Assembly: GCA_041941305.1 (NCBI GenBank)
Contig: JBGTQJ010000030.1
Location: forward strand, 1 to 64,000
Source: JANSWP01 sp041941305
Lineage (GTDB): Bacteria > Bacteroidota > Bacteroidia > Chitinophagales > Saprospiraceae
DNA length: 64,000 nt
Reading direction: 5' to 3'
Shown: piece by piece, positions 27,226 to 36,033 of the stretch
Layout of the letters: the number at the start of each line of letters is the position of its first letter
Numbering within the stretch: the first letter of the stretch is position 1
Program-made: the position numbers and the translations under genes
The notes under the pieces: generated by a model
Told to the model about the DNA's origin: nothing
The model's database searches: none
The model's input: the letters and a program-made list of their open reading frames with translations, nothing else

Positions 27226-27452
27226 GATATTAAATTGGTGCTTCTGAAGACCCCTACAAAAGGCTTTTGAGGCACAATGCCGGAGCATCCAGATCTACCA
27301 AGAGTGGCAGACCTTGGGCAATTGTTTACACAGAAAAATTTGAAAACAAGACCGATGCCCTCAAAAGAGAAATTGAAATCAAAAAGAAAAAGAGCAGGAA
27401 TTTTATCGAACTCCTCATCCATAACCAAAATTCCGATAGCTCAGTTGACTAG
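27226..27452 (+). pseudogene. 5'-truncated GIY-YIG endonuclease gene
   Basis: The reading frame IGASEDPYKRLLRHN, then ASRSTKSGRPWAIVYTEKFE and KTDALKREIEIKKKKSRNFI matches the C-terminal three-quarters of small GIY-YIG nuclease-domain proteins (about 80-100 residues). The N-terminal part containing the GIY/YIG strands is absent: an in-frame TAA lies directly before IGAS and the upstream sequence is unrelated. The 3' end runs into the tRNA-like remnant. I read it as a broken gene. Confidence 0.7.
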
Positions 27453-27506
27453 AGCGTCCCGAACTCGCTTCGGGAAGGTCGGGGGTTCGACTCCCCCGCC
27501 CCGCCA
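27431..27506 (+). pseudogene. tRNA-like remnant
   Basis: D-arm (GCTCAGTTGACTAGAGC), an anticodon-like stem CCCGA / TCGGG and a perfect T-arm (GGGGG TTCGACT CCCCC) are present, ending CGCCA. The 5' acceptor strand (ATTCCGA) cannot pair with the 3' strand (GCCCCGC), and the anticodon loop lacks the invariant U33, so it should not be a functional tRNA. It shares a perfect 22-base direct repeat (27476-27497) with tRNA-Ala (25869-25890), although T-arms are often alike between tRNAs. Confidence 0.65.
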
Positions 27507-27566
27507 CCACCACCTGCCCATTCATCAACATCGGCAACAGCCAATCTCCGAGGGCGGAAAAGCGTA

Positions 27567-29033
27567 TCACTCCTCTCCAACCTCCTCCAATATCTCCAGA
27601 AAACTATTCAACCCAGCCTCAATATTCTCAATAATTTCTGCTGCCAAAACATCAGGGTCGGGCAAGTTTTCCAAATCAATCAGGCTGTTATCCTTTAGCC
27701 AAAAGATGTCCAAGTTGGTCTTGTCACGGTCGATGATTTCTTTGTAGGTGAATTTTCGCCATCTGCCATCAGGGTTTTCCTCAGACCAGGTTTCTTTTCG
27801 TTTATGCCGATTGACGGGATTGTAAAGGGTGATAAATGCCTGTAAATCTTCCAGCCTCATCGGTCTTTTCTTTAGGGTGTGGTTGATGTTGGTTCGATAG
27901 TCGTAAATCCAAACTTCATTTGTCCATGCGTTTTTAGAGGCAGGTTTATTATCAAAAAATAACACATTCGCTTTCACGCCATGTGCGTAAAATATGCCCG
28001 TTGGCAATCGTAGAATGGTGTGCAAATCAGTTGCTTTCAAAAGGTTCTTTCGAACTTTTTCTCCCGAGCCGCCTTCAAACAAAACATTATCAGGCAAAAC
28101 GACGGCAGCTTCACCACTGATTTTCAAAAGGGTTCGGATATGTTGCAGAAAATTCAATTGCTTATTCGTGGTGTCTTGTACCCAAAAATCCTGGCGACCA
28201 TAGGTGACGGCGACCTGTTTCTTTTTACCGTCTTCCGTGAATTCCGTTCGACTGCTTTTTTTGCCAAATGGCGGATTGGCAAGTACATAATCGTATTTAT
28301 CAATTGGTTGTGAAATCAAAGCATCGGCAGAGGAAATATTGGGTTCTTCCCCCAACTGACCGATGTTGTGCAAATACATATTCATCAGACAAAGACGGCG
28401 CGTATTGGCGACGATTTCATTACCGTAGAAAGTTTTGTTTTTCAAAAAACGCTTTTCGTCCCTGTCCAAATCATGGTTTTGTTGAATGGATTTGTACGCC
28501 GAAAGGAAAAAACCGCCCGTACCGCAAGACGGGTCAATGATGGTTTTCATAGGTTTGGGTTGGACACAGGCGACCATGGCATCAATCAAGGCCCGAGGGG
28601 TAAAGTATTGTCCGGCGCCACTTTTGGTGTCTTCCGCGTTTTTGGCTAACAAGCCCTCATAAATATCGCCCGTGACATCAGAGCCGAGTAATGCCCAATC
28701 CTGTTCATCTATCATTTTGATGACGGAAGCGAGATTGTTGGGTTGTTGGATTTTGTTCTGTGATTTGGTGAACATCTGCCCCAACATCCCCGGTTTCATG
28801 CTGAACTCCTGCAATAAATTGATGTAATGCGTCATCAATTCCGCTCCTGATTTATCTTTTAGGCTATTCCAATTGTATTCGTCGGGAATGCTTTCCAGTC
28901 CCTTTTCGTCTGCCATTTTGAGAAATAACAGATAAGTGATTTGTTCGAGATAATCGCCATAACTGACCCCATCATCCCGAAGTACATCGGCGAGATTCCA
29001 GACTTTTGCTATTAAGGTGGATACGTTGGACAT
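27567..29033 (-). CDS. hsdM: Type I restriction-modification DNA methyltransferase subunit (HsdM)
   Basis: 488 residues of the N6-adenine methyltransferase subunit of a type I R-M complex. It has an N-terminal helical HsdM_N domain (~8-130) and the N6_Mtase domain with SAM motif DPSCGTGGF (167-175) and catalytic NPPFG (253-257). It methylates the host target together with the specificity subunit and forms part of the restriction complex. It is the last gene of a four-gene minus-strand locus (hsdR, hsdS, PDDEXK nuclease, hsdM), three bases after the nuclease gene. The tRNA-like remnant lies just beyond its 3' end. Confidence 0.95.
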   Translation of the reverse strand: MSNVSTLIAKVWNLADVLRDDGVSYGDYLEQITYLLFLKMADEKGLESIPDEYNWNSLKDKSGAELMTHYINLLQEFSMKPGMLGQMFTKSQNKIQQPNNLASVIKMIDEQDWALLGSDVTGDIYEGLLAKNAEDTKSGAGQYFTPRALIDAMVACVQPKPMKTIIDPSCGTGGFFLSAYKSIQQNHDLDRDEKRFLKNKTFYGNEIVANTRRLCLMNMYLHNIGQLGEEPNISSADALISQPIDKYDYVLANPPFGKKSSRTEFTEDGKKKQVAVTYGRQDFWVQDTTNKQLNFLQHIRTLLKISGEAAVVLPDNVLFEGGSGEKVRKNLLKATDLHTILRLPTGIFYAHGVKANVLFFDNKPASKNAWTNEVWIYDYRTNINHTLKKRPMRLEDLQAFITLYNPVNRHKRKETWSEENPDGRWRKFTYKEIIDRDKTNLDIFWLKDNSLIDLENLPDPDVLAAEIIENIEAGLNSFLEILEEVGEE

Positions 29034-29036
29034 ATA

Positions 29037-30068
29037 TTATTTTGTTTTGAGTCTATTCTTTAATTGAACAATCAATTCCTCAGGGCTTGGCAGATGTCCG
29101 GTTAATTCCTCGGGTAAGGAAGAAAGCAATTGATACTCTGCCACTCCCATTGGTTTTCGGATGGAACGCAAGGCATATTCTACTTCCATATTGTCTTTTT
29201 CCGCACATAGGATAATCCCAATTGAAGGGTTCTCTTCAGGCAATCGTACCTGTTCATCCAGCAATTCGAGATAGAAATTCATTTTGCCTGCATACTCGGG
29301 TTTGAACGAACCCATTTTTAAATCAATGGCAACCAAACAATGCAATTTCCGATGGAAAAAAAGTAAATCCACTCGATAGTTTTTTTCATTTAACGACAGT
29401 GTGTATTGACTGCCAACAAATGAAAAACCATAGCCCAATTCCAACAGAAATTCTTGAAGATATTCTAATAACAGTGCCTCCAATTCCTGTTCGAGCATTA
29501 CTTTATGAACACCCAGAAATTCAAGATTATACTCACTTTTTACTGCTTCATTGGCTTGCTCGGCGAGATGTTGAGGCAATGCCTGTTCAAAATTCGTATG
29601 CTTGGGAAGGGTTAAATGTCGCTCATAGGAATTTGCCTTGATTTGATTCAACAATACATTTCGACTCCAGCGCATGGTCGCGCTCGCTTTGAGATAATAT
29701 TCTTTTTCTTCAATGGAACTGGTCTTTTGCATAATGAGCAAATGATGTCCCCAGGGAATTTCTGCGACAAGCTGTCGCAGATTTGGAAAATCACTATATG
29801 TTTCATAAAAACGCCGCATATCCCAAAGATTTCGCGCAGAAAAACCCGTTCGACTTGGATACGCTTCTTGAAGGTCCTTAGCCAATTGCTCCACAATACT
29901 TTTACCCCAACCGTGTGCTTTTTGGCTATCGACAATTTGCTTCCCGATTTCCCAATAAACCAAAATCAAACTTCGAGTCAATTGCTGAATGGCTCGGGTG
30001 CGCTCCTTTTGAATCGCCTCTTTGACGCTTTGCAATAGGTTTATATAGTTTTTGGATAGTTCTTTCAT
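29037..30068 (-). CDS. PDDEXK nuclease-domain protein (DUF1016/YhcG family)
   Basis: 343 residues with an N-terminal DUF1016_N helical domain (~10-145: YWEIGKQIVDSQ, GFSARNLWDMRRFYE, IPWGHHLLIM) and a C-terminal PDDEXK nuclease domain (~170-325: YRVDLLFFHRKLHCLVAIDLKMGSF gives the D...DLK catalytic set, then GIILCAEKDN). Its start overlaps the hsdS stop by four bases (ATGA) and it is three bases from hsdM, so it is translationally tied into the type I R-M operon. Such proteins are often associated with type I R-M loci and are presumed accessory nucleases; the exact role is unknown. Confidence 0.88.
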   Translation of the reverse strand: MKELSKNYINLLQSVKEAIQKERTRAIQQLTRSLILVYWEIGKQIVDSQKAHGWGKSIVEQLAKDLQEAYPSRTGFSARNLWDMRRFYETYSDFPNLRQLVAEIPWGHHLLIMQKTSSIEEKEYYLKASATMRWSRNVLLNQIKANSYERHLTLPKHTNFEQALPQHLAEQANEAVKSEYNLEFLGVHKVMLEQELEALLLEYLQEFLLELGYGFSFVGSQYTLSLNEKNYRVDLLFFHRKLHCLVAIDLKMGSFKPEYAGKMNFYLELLDEQVRLPEENPSIGIILCAEKDNMEVEYALRSIRKPMGVAEYQLLSSLPEELTGHLPSPEELIVQLKNRLKTK

Positions 30069-31591
30069 TTGTTTTTACCTTTTGTTTTCCGTTTTTTCTT
30101 AGCCTTTTCTTCTGCCTCCCTTTTCGCCTTTTCTGCTTTAATTCGTTCCAATAAAACCGATGCAGGCTCATAATCCGCCGCCGCTCGACAGGCTGCCAAC
30201 TCTTCTTCACTCAATAAACGACCTTCAAATGCTTTTTTCAAAATACTCTGCCGCAATGCTTTCGCTTTTTGTAAACTGACTTGGATGGATTCACTTAGAT
30301 TATCACAAACGGATAGACGGGATTCGATTTCCTGGACGATTTGGGTTTGTTCTTTAAGAGAGCAAATTGGTGTTTCCATTTGAAGAAAAATATCCTGTTT
30401 GATATTCAAACCGCTATCACTAATCCCAGATTTAATTTTTTCAATTTTTCCTTTAAAGTGTGATGAATTAAGAAGTAAGGATAAATACGAGGGTTTACAG
30501 ATTTCTTTAATCGTTCTAATCCGATACGCTTTATCACAATTGATTAATTTTGAACGTACATTTTTTATTAAACAACATACACCAACTCTAACCCTTGGAC
30601 CAGCTCTTGTTATTAAAATATCTCCATTCTTTAATTCATGTTTGACTTTTGGAGCAAGATTTTTTGGGAGCGTTTTATTTTCTTCTTCTATGAAATAGCC
30701 TTCTTGAATAGCGGAAGTTTTTATTACTCCCCATTCATCTAACTTGGAAGCAGTATTTTCACATTTTGGACTCCAACCTTGAGTGAGTTCACCTATGTTT
30801 TCTCCAAGTCTTACCCAAGCCCAATTAGAAGGTAGTTTTTCTAATTCGTCTAACTCCTCATTTTCAAGTTTGTCAAATTCCTTCAACTTCTTCGGCTTCC
30901 CAGGCTTCCTACCCTCCTTCCCATTCGCTTCCCAATCCTTCACCGCTTCCTTCCATTTTTCAATTTGTTGGTCATAATGTTTTTGGCGTTCGGTCTTGAT
31001 TTGTTGGAGCAAGGTTTCGGCGGTGGGGAGGTCGGTTTGTTGTGTGCGCCATTCCTTGCTGAGTTCGCCTTCAAAGGCTTTTTTGAGGACGGCTTGGCGA
31101 TAGATTTTGAGTTGGGCTTCCGCTTTTTTTAGTTGTGCAATGCCATTGTCTAAATTGGTGAGTAGGGTTTCTAATTTTTGGACGATGGCGCGTTGGATGG
31201 GGAGGGGTGGGAAGGGAATTTCAATTTTCAGTAGATCTCTTTTTGCTAAACTGGGTATTGTAGTGCTTTTATCAAGTTTTTTGAAATTAAAACCTTGGCA
31301 GAAATAAAATAGAAATCTTTTATGAAGCCCTTCATATGCATTAAAACCAAAAGCAGTATCAACATTCCAAAATTTTTGATTTACAAAAATCGGAGTATTG
31401 ATTGTTCCCTTCCTTCCAATAATCGTTGTTCCTGAAGGACATAAAAAATCATCAGCATAACCCATGATTCCTCCACTACCATAAATTGGATATTTACCAT
31501 TTAGGTTAAGTACATTTTTCTGATTCTTCCCACTAATAATTTCACAAATTTCCCCCAATTCCGTCTCAATCCAATCTTCCATATTCACCAT
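30065..31591 (-). CDS. hsdS: Type I restriction specificity subunit (HsdS)
   Basis: 508 residues with two target-recognition domains. TRD1 (~1-130) is followed by the conserved helix PFPPLPIQRAIVQKLETLLTNL, and TRD2 (~255-420) by ICSLKEQTQIVQEIESRLSVCDNL; each TRD-helix pair reads half of the bipartite target. A long Lys/Glu-rich spacer after the first helix (~190-250) and a basic C-terminal tail are typical of Bacteroidota HsdS. It is separated from hsdR by 235 bases holding a large hairpin and overlaps the PDDEXK gene by four bases. The target sequence cannot be predicted. Confidence 0.92.
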   Translation of the reverse strand: MVNMEDWIETELGEICEIISGKNQKNVLNLNGKYPIYGSGGIMGYADDFLCPSGTTIIGRKGTINTPIFVNQKFWNVDTAFGFNAYEGLHKRFLFYFCQGFNFKKLDKSTTIPSLAKRDLLKIEIPFPPLPIQRAIVQKLETLLTNLDNGIAQLKKAEAQLKIYRQAVLKKAFEGELSKEWRTQQTDLPTAETLLQQIKTERQKHYDQQIEKWKEAVKDWEANGKEGRKPGKPKKLKEFDKLENEELDELEKLPSNWAWVRLGENIGELTQGWSPKCENTASKLDEWGVIKTSAIQEGYFIEEENKTLPKNLAPKVKHELKNGDILITRAGPRVRVGVCCLIKNVRSKLINCDKAYRIRTIKEICKPSYLSLLLNSSHFKGKIEKIKSGISDSGLNIKQDIFLQMETPICSLKEQTQIVQEIESRLSVCDNLSESIQVSLQKAKALRQSILKKAFEGRLLSEEELAACRAAADYEPASVLLERIKAEKAKREAEEKAKKKRKTKGKNK

Positions 31592-31655
31592 CGTGTAATT
31601 TTTCGTTTTGTGGTGTTACGTTTACTAAACTTCCAGTATGTGCTTAGGGTATCTC

Positions 31656-31753
31656 CCAGCGCAACCCCCTAGCCCCCTAGAGGGGGAACTGCCACCCGCC
31701 AGATAAAAAGTGGGAGGATTTTCCCCCTTCAGGGGGCTAGGGGGTTGCGCTGG
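31656..31753 (-). repeat. Large C/G-rich hairpin between hsdR and hsdS
   Basis: Perfect 23-bp arms: 31656-31678 (CCAGCGCAACCCCCTAGCCC...) and 31731-31753. An inner stem AGGGGGAA / TTCCCCC is nested within it, and weaker outer complementarity (GTTTACTAAACTT near 31619 with AAAGTTTATTAAAC near 31790) extends it. The only gap within the hsd locus is filled by this structure. The CCCCTAGCCCCCT wording resembles dispersed repeats in Bacteroidota genomes, but only one copy is in this window. Confidence 0.65.
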
Positions 31754-31826
31754 CAAAGAACTTTGGACGCTAAACACATACAACTTCCAAAGTTTATTAA
31801 ACGTAGGTCTTACATAGGTTTCAAGC

Positions 31827-34619
31827 CTAGGCCACCAATGCCTCATTCAAATCTTTAATAATCGAATTCATATCATCGCCAAACAGTTTTTTCATTTTCA
31901 GGCGACCGCCTTTGGCATCGAAGGGTGTAAATTCCAAATCATCTTCGTGCATATCAAAACTGCCTGCGACGTGGTTTTTAATCATTCTCAGCCAGTCCGT
32001 TTGTTCTTTTGTAAATCGGCTCGAATTGCCTGCATTTTGTTTAAACATCCAGTCCTGAAAATTCTTATCTACCGTCGCGCTGAAAGTCGTCAAAACCGAA
32101 TCCGCCATCGCGACTCGCCGCACCAAGGCAACCAAAGCGGTGAGTTCATTAATGGGTTCGGAGCCTTTTACATCTTCCAATTGTTTGTAGGCTTCCCAAA
32201 GATGAAGAGGCGCGAGATTGGGTTTATTGGCTTTGAGGTGTTTGAGTAATTCTTTGACCATTTTTTGCGACAATCCTCGACGATTGTACGGCTGTTGATA
32301 AAAGAAACTAATGGCAGTGATTTCGTCTTTGTGCGCTTCGATGTATTCCGAAAATTCCTGAATGTCATTGGTCGCTTTTTCCTGACTGATGCCCACCCAT
32401 TCGGAGCGGGTCACTTCATCAATATTCTCCAAATCCATTAATTGCTCGTGTACCCGTCGGATATTTTCAAGCATTTCGGAAAACTCACCCGTTATCGGTT
32501 TGACCGCCACCAATATTAATTCCTGCTGAGCCTGTTCTTTAGCCATATCCATGCTTGGCAAATTCTGCTCTGCTTTGAGTTTTTCAGCCCGTTCCTCTAT
32601 GATGTCGGGGTCATAGGCATTCAGGAGTTTCTTAGCCAGTTCAGGCAGTGTAGCCCCATTGGCTTTTTCGGCAACCGTTTCTTTTTCCTCGGGCGTCAAT
32701 AACTTATTCAATCGAATCATTCGATCCGCCAGAGTGGTGAATAATTCTTCACCTTCCGCCCCTTCCGTCACCGCCCGTAAAAGGTCTTTTAGCGGCGTAC
32801 TTTTTTGGGTATTCATTGGGCGACTCGTCGTTTTTTTATTTCTCAAAACGCCGACGGCATCCACCAAAATAAAGCGTTGTTTGGGGTATCTGGCTGTTCG
32901 GGTCACTAATTTTAAAGCATCCAAATCAATGGTTCGGCAGCCACGTCCTTTCATTTGTTCGAAGTAATTGGCACTTTTTACATTTCGCATAAAAAGCAGT
33001 AATTCGAGTGGCTTGACATCCGTTCCGGTTGCAATCATATCGACAGTCACGGCAATACGCGGATTCCAATTATTTCGAAATTGATTGAGGGTACTTTTTG
33101 GGTCTTCTTTGTCTTTTCTGGCACCGTCGGTTATCTTTTTACAAAAGTCATTTCCTTCGCCAAATTCCTTTCTGACGATTTGGATAATATCGTTGGCATG
33201 AGAATCTGTTTTGGCAAAAATCAGGGTTTTCGGCATCTCAAATTCACCGTTTTCATCCACTCGGTCAGAGAAAATTTCCTGTTCGACAACTCGTTTAAAT
33301 TCCCGAATGACTTTCCGAATTTGACTTTTATTTACAATGTCTTTATCGAGATTGTTTGGAGCATAGCGTTTCGGTTCATCATTAATTGCCCAACGTTCTT
33401 TTCTGGATAATTTTTCTCGAAATTTCACATTGGCTTTTGCCTCGACCCTTGCCCCGCCACTTCCGATTTTTGTTTCAATCACATATTCATCAAAAGGCAC
33501 ATTTACGCCATCTATTACAGATTCTTCATAAGTGTATTCGCTCACCACATTTTCATCGAAATAACCAAAAGTTCGCACATCAGGCGTTGCGGTCAAACCA
33601 ATGATAAAGCTGTCAAAGTATTCGAGCACCTGCGACCAGAGATTATAAATGGAACGATGGCATTCATCCACGACAATGAAATCAAAAGTCTCGATGGGGT
33701 ATTTTTCGTTGTAAACCACGGGAAGGGGTTCTTTGGGCTTCCACTCTTTGCTGTGGTGGCTTTCTTCTTCCGATTTTTCATCCAATTCCGACCCCTTCAA
33801 AATAGAATACAATCGTTGAATGGTCGAAATGCAAACATGACTGTCAGAGGCGATAAAATTGGAACTCAACCGTTGGATATTGTATAATTCTTTGAATTTT
33901 CGATTATCGTCTTTGGGTTGGTAAGCCTGAAATTCGGCTTCTGCCTGTTCGCCTAAATTTTTTGTATCAACCAGGAAGAGGATGCGTTTGGCTTTGGCAT
34001 GTTTCAAAAGGCGATAAACAAAAGTACAAGCAGTAAATGTTTTTCCTGCACCCGTCGCCATTTGAATCAAAGCTTTCGGATGGTTCTTTTTGAAAGAGTT
34101 TTCAAGGTTTTTGATGGCAATTATTTGCGCCTTTCGCAAACCCGTTTCCAGCAAATCGGGAGTGTTTTGTAATCGTCCTCGCAGGGTTTGTTCTTTTCGT
34201 TGCCACTCTTCAAAAGTTTCAGGACGATGAAAACTAAAGACTCTTTTGGAGCGAGGTTTTGGGTCATCATAATTGGTGAATCGAGTGACTTCTCCTGTAC
34301 TTTCATAAACATAGGGCAAAGGGTCGTTGTCCAAATACTTCAGTTTTGATGTGGCATAACTTGCGGATTGTTCTTCGACTTTATTGACCAAATCTACACC
34401 GCTTTCGATAGGTTTCGCCTCAATGACACCGACAGGTTTTCGATTGACATACAACACATAATCAGCAAACCCTGCGGAGGTTTGCACTTCCATAACGGCA
34501 ACTCCTTTACCTGCACTAAGATTTTTCTTTTTGTTTTTTTGAACTTTCCAACCGGCGTCACGGAGTTTTTTGTCGATTATATCTCGCGCTTTTTGTTCAG
34601 GATTTTGATTGTGGGTCAT
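31827..34619 (-). CDS. hsdR: Type I restriction endonuclease/translocase subunit (HsdR, EcoEI-like)
   Basis: 930 residues. The N-terminal HSDR_N nuclease domain has D53 and EAK (67-69) in GFADYVLYVNRKPVGVIEAK. The superfamily 2 motor follows, with Walker A ATGAGKT (188-194), DECH box (318-321), GLTATP, and motif VI around FEQMKGRGCRTID. The C-terminus corresponds to the EcoEI-type R subunit domain that docks on HsdM. It translocates and cuts unmodified DNA. It is the first gene of the minus-strand R-M locus; the 349-base gap upstream to the EEP gene (34620-34968) shows nothing recognisable beyond presumed promoters. Confidence 0.95.
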   Translation of the reverse strand: MTHNQNPEQKARDIIDKKLRDAGWKVQKNKKKNLSAGKGVAVMEVQTSAGFADYVLYVNRKPVGVIEAKPIESGVDLVNKVEEQSASYATSKLKYLDNDPLPYVYESTGEVTRFTNYDDPKPRSKRVFSFHRPETFEEWQRKEQTLRGRLQNTPDLLETGLRKAQIIAIKNLENSFKKNHPKALIQMATGAGKTFTACTFVYRLLKHAKAKRILFLVDTKNLGEQAEAEFQAYQPKDDNRKFKELYNIQRLSSNFIASDSHVCISTIQRLYSILKGSELDEKSEEESHHSKEWKPKEPLPVVYNEKYPIETFDFIVVDECHRSIYNLWSQVLEYFDSFIIGLTATPDVRTFGYFDENVVSEYTYEESVIDGVNVPFDEYVIETKIGSGGARVEAKANVKFREKLSRKERWAINDEPKRYAPNNLDKDIVNKSQIRKVIREFKRVVEQEIFSDRVDENGEFEMPKTLIFAKTDSHANDIIQIVRKEFGEGNDFCKKITDGARKDKEDPKSTLNQFRNNWNPRIAVTVDMIATGTDVKPLELLLFMRNVKSANYFEQMKGRGCRTIDLDALKLVTRTARYPKQRFILVDAVGVLRNKKTTSRPMNTQKSTPLKDLLRAVTEGAEGEELFTTLADRMIRLNKLLTPEEKETVAEKANGATLPELAKKLLNAYDPDIIEERAEKLKAEQNLPSMDMAKEQAQQELILVAVKPITGEFSEMLENIRRVHEQLMDLENIDEVTRSEWVGISQEKATNDIQEFSEYIEAHKDEITAISFFYQQPYNRRGLSQKMVKELLKHLKANKPNLAPLHLWEAYKQLEDVKGSEPINELTALVALVRRVAMADSVLTTFSATVDKNFQDWMFKQNAGNSSRFTKEQTDWLRMIKNHVAGSFDMHEDDLEFTPFDAKGGRLKMKKLFGDDMNSIIKDLNEALVA

Positions 34620-34968
34620 GTTCTCTGGGTTTGGAATAATCAGGTATAAATAGAATCAATTTAGAGACATCATAACACTGAGCAATCGGGAAACTCTGGA
34701 AGCGATTTTGGTTTATTTTACTGTTCTTCCATTCTTTTCGACCTCTCTTGAGCGCCGCTTGCTTTACGGAAACGGTTTTTTATTGTAGCGAAGGTAAGGA
34801 ATCAATCAAACAATAGTGCTGCAATGAAATGCAAATTCCAGCAATATAGAAAATGGAGCAATTTTTCTCTTCGCTGCACGATGTTCATCCCTAATTTTTT
34901 TTATTTCCTTTTTAACTATTAAAAAATCGCATACCTTTAATATATTTCACCACATAAAACAAAACCAA

Positions 34969-35934
34969 ATGGCTCAAATCACAGATAGACCACCTGAAGC
35001 AATCAAAGAAGAAATCAAACGATTGGAAAACGAGCTCGATTATGCAATTCCAGCAAAACGCCTGGATGAAAACCTGATCATTGGCTCCTGGAATATTCGT
35101 GCTTTTGGCAATTTAACGAGGAAATGGACTTCGGAGGAAGATGACTCTCCAAAACGGGATTTACATTCCCTTCTTTGCATTGGAGAGATATTGAAACGAT
35201 TTGATGTAGTCGCACTTCAGGAAGTGAAAGGGAATATTCGGGCTTTAAGGGATTTAATGAAACTGCTGGGAAGAAACTGGGGGATGATATTGACAGATGT
35301 ATCCAGAGGAGCAGTCGGAAACAATGAGCGCATGGCTTATTTGTTTGATACCCGTAGAGTACAATTATCCGGATTGGCAAGTGAGTTGGTAGTTCCAGAA
35401 GAATGGTTGAACGAAATAGCGGAAGATGCCCTTAGACGACAATTTGTTAGAACACCCTATGCTGTTGGGTTTCGGTCTAACGACAAAACCTTTGTATTGG
35501 TAACCCTACATGTCTTGTATGGGAAATCCGCCAAAGATCGAATTCCCGAACTCAAGGGTATCGCAAGATGGCTGGCGGATTGGGCAAAGGATGTACACTC
35601 TTTTGACCAGAATCTCATTACGCTAGGTGATTTCAACATTGATGCAAGAGGTGATCTTTTGGATCAAACTTTCATGTCAGAAGGCTTGTTTGTTCCGCCT
35701 GAATTACAGCGGGCAGAAGTAACAAGATCCATTTTCAACGAAACCAAATATTATGATCAAATTGCCTGGTTCAACGGTGAGAATAAAATTCCAAAATTAA
35801 ATCTCAACTTTTTACAGGGAGGAAATTTCGACTTTGTAGGCAAAGTCCTCGTTGACCGAAATTTAACCAAACAACAACTTTCTTATTACATTTCTGACCA
35901 TTATCCTTTGTGGGCAGAGTTTGCTTTGGAGTAA
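34969..35934 (+). CDS. Endonuclease/exonuclease/phosphatase (EEP) family protein
   Basis: 321 residues with the metal-dependent EEP fold (DNase I/ExoIII-like). Key motifs: GSWNIRAFG (~43-51) with the metal Asn, VVALQEVKGN (~83-92) with the metal Glu, TLGDFNIDARGD (~222-233), and C-terminal SDHYPLW with the catalytic His. No signal peptide is seen, so it is likely cytoplasmic. Its position next to the R-M locus (divergent from hsdR) makes a DNA target plausible, but other phosphoester substrates are possible. Confidence 0.85.
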   Translation: MAQITDRPPEAIKEEIKRLENELDYAIPAKRLDENLIIGSWNIRAFGNLTRKWTSEEDDSPKRDLHSLLCIGEILKRFDVVALQEVKGNIRALRDLMKLLGRNWGMILTDVSRGAVGNNERMAYLFDTRRVQLSGLASELVVPEEWLNEIAEDALRRQFVRTPYAVGFRSNDKTFVLVTLHVLYGKSAKDRIPELKGIARWLADWAKDVHSFDQNLITLGDFNIDARGDLLDQTFMSEGLFVPPELQRAEVTRSIFNETKYYDQIAWFNGENKIPKLNLNFLQGGNFDFVGKVLVDRNLTKQQLSYYISDHYPLWAEFALE

Positions 35935-35957
35935 ATAAGGCAACTGCTTACCTCCAT

Positions 35958-36006
35958 TGCTAACACCATTTTGCCTTTCGCAAGTCATCGCTCAATGGTA
36001 TCAGCA
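35958..36006. repeat. R2 palindromic element (copy 2)
   Basis: TGCTAACACCATT (35958-35970) and AATGGTATCAGCA (35994-36006) are inverted (two G-T type differences). Partial outer complementarity continues (TTACCTCCATT with AATTGAGGTGAGTAA). It sits in the 99-base gap between convergent genes. The core matches those at 4.6 and 46.3 kb. Confidence 0.6.
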
Positions 36007-36033
36007 GTTTTCCAATTGAGGTGAGTAATCCTT

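Noticed and set aside
27431..27506. A second functional tRNA
   Set aside because: The two acceptor strands do not pair and the anticodon loop lacks U33; treated as a remnant.
27277..27747. 156-codon plus-strand ORF spanning the tRNA-like remnant and the 3' end of hsdM
   Set aside because: Its middle (IAQLTRASRTRFGKVGGSTP) is translated tRNA sequence and its end is antisense to hsdM; not a real gene.
31625..31846. 73-codon ORF in the hsdR-hsdS gap
   Set aside because: It translates the large hairpin (PPSPLKGENPP... and GGSSPSRGLGG), which is a hairpin signature and not a protein.
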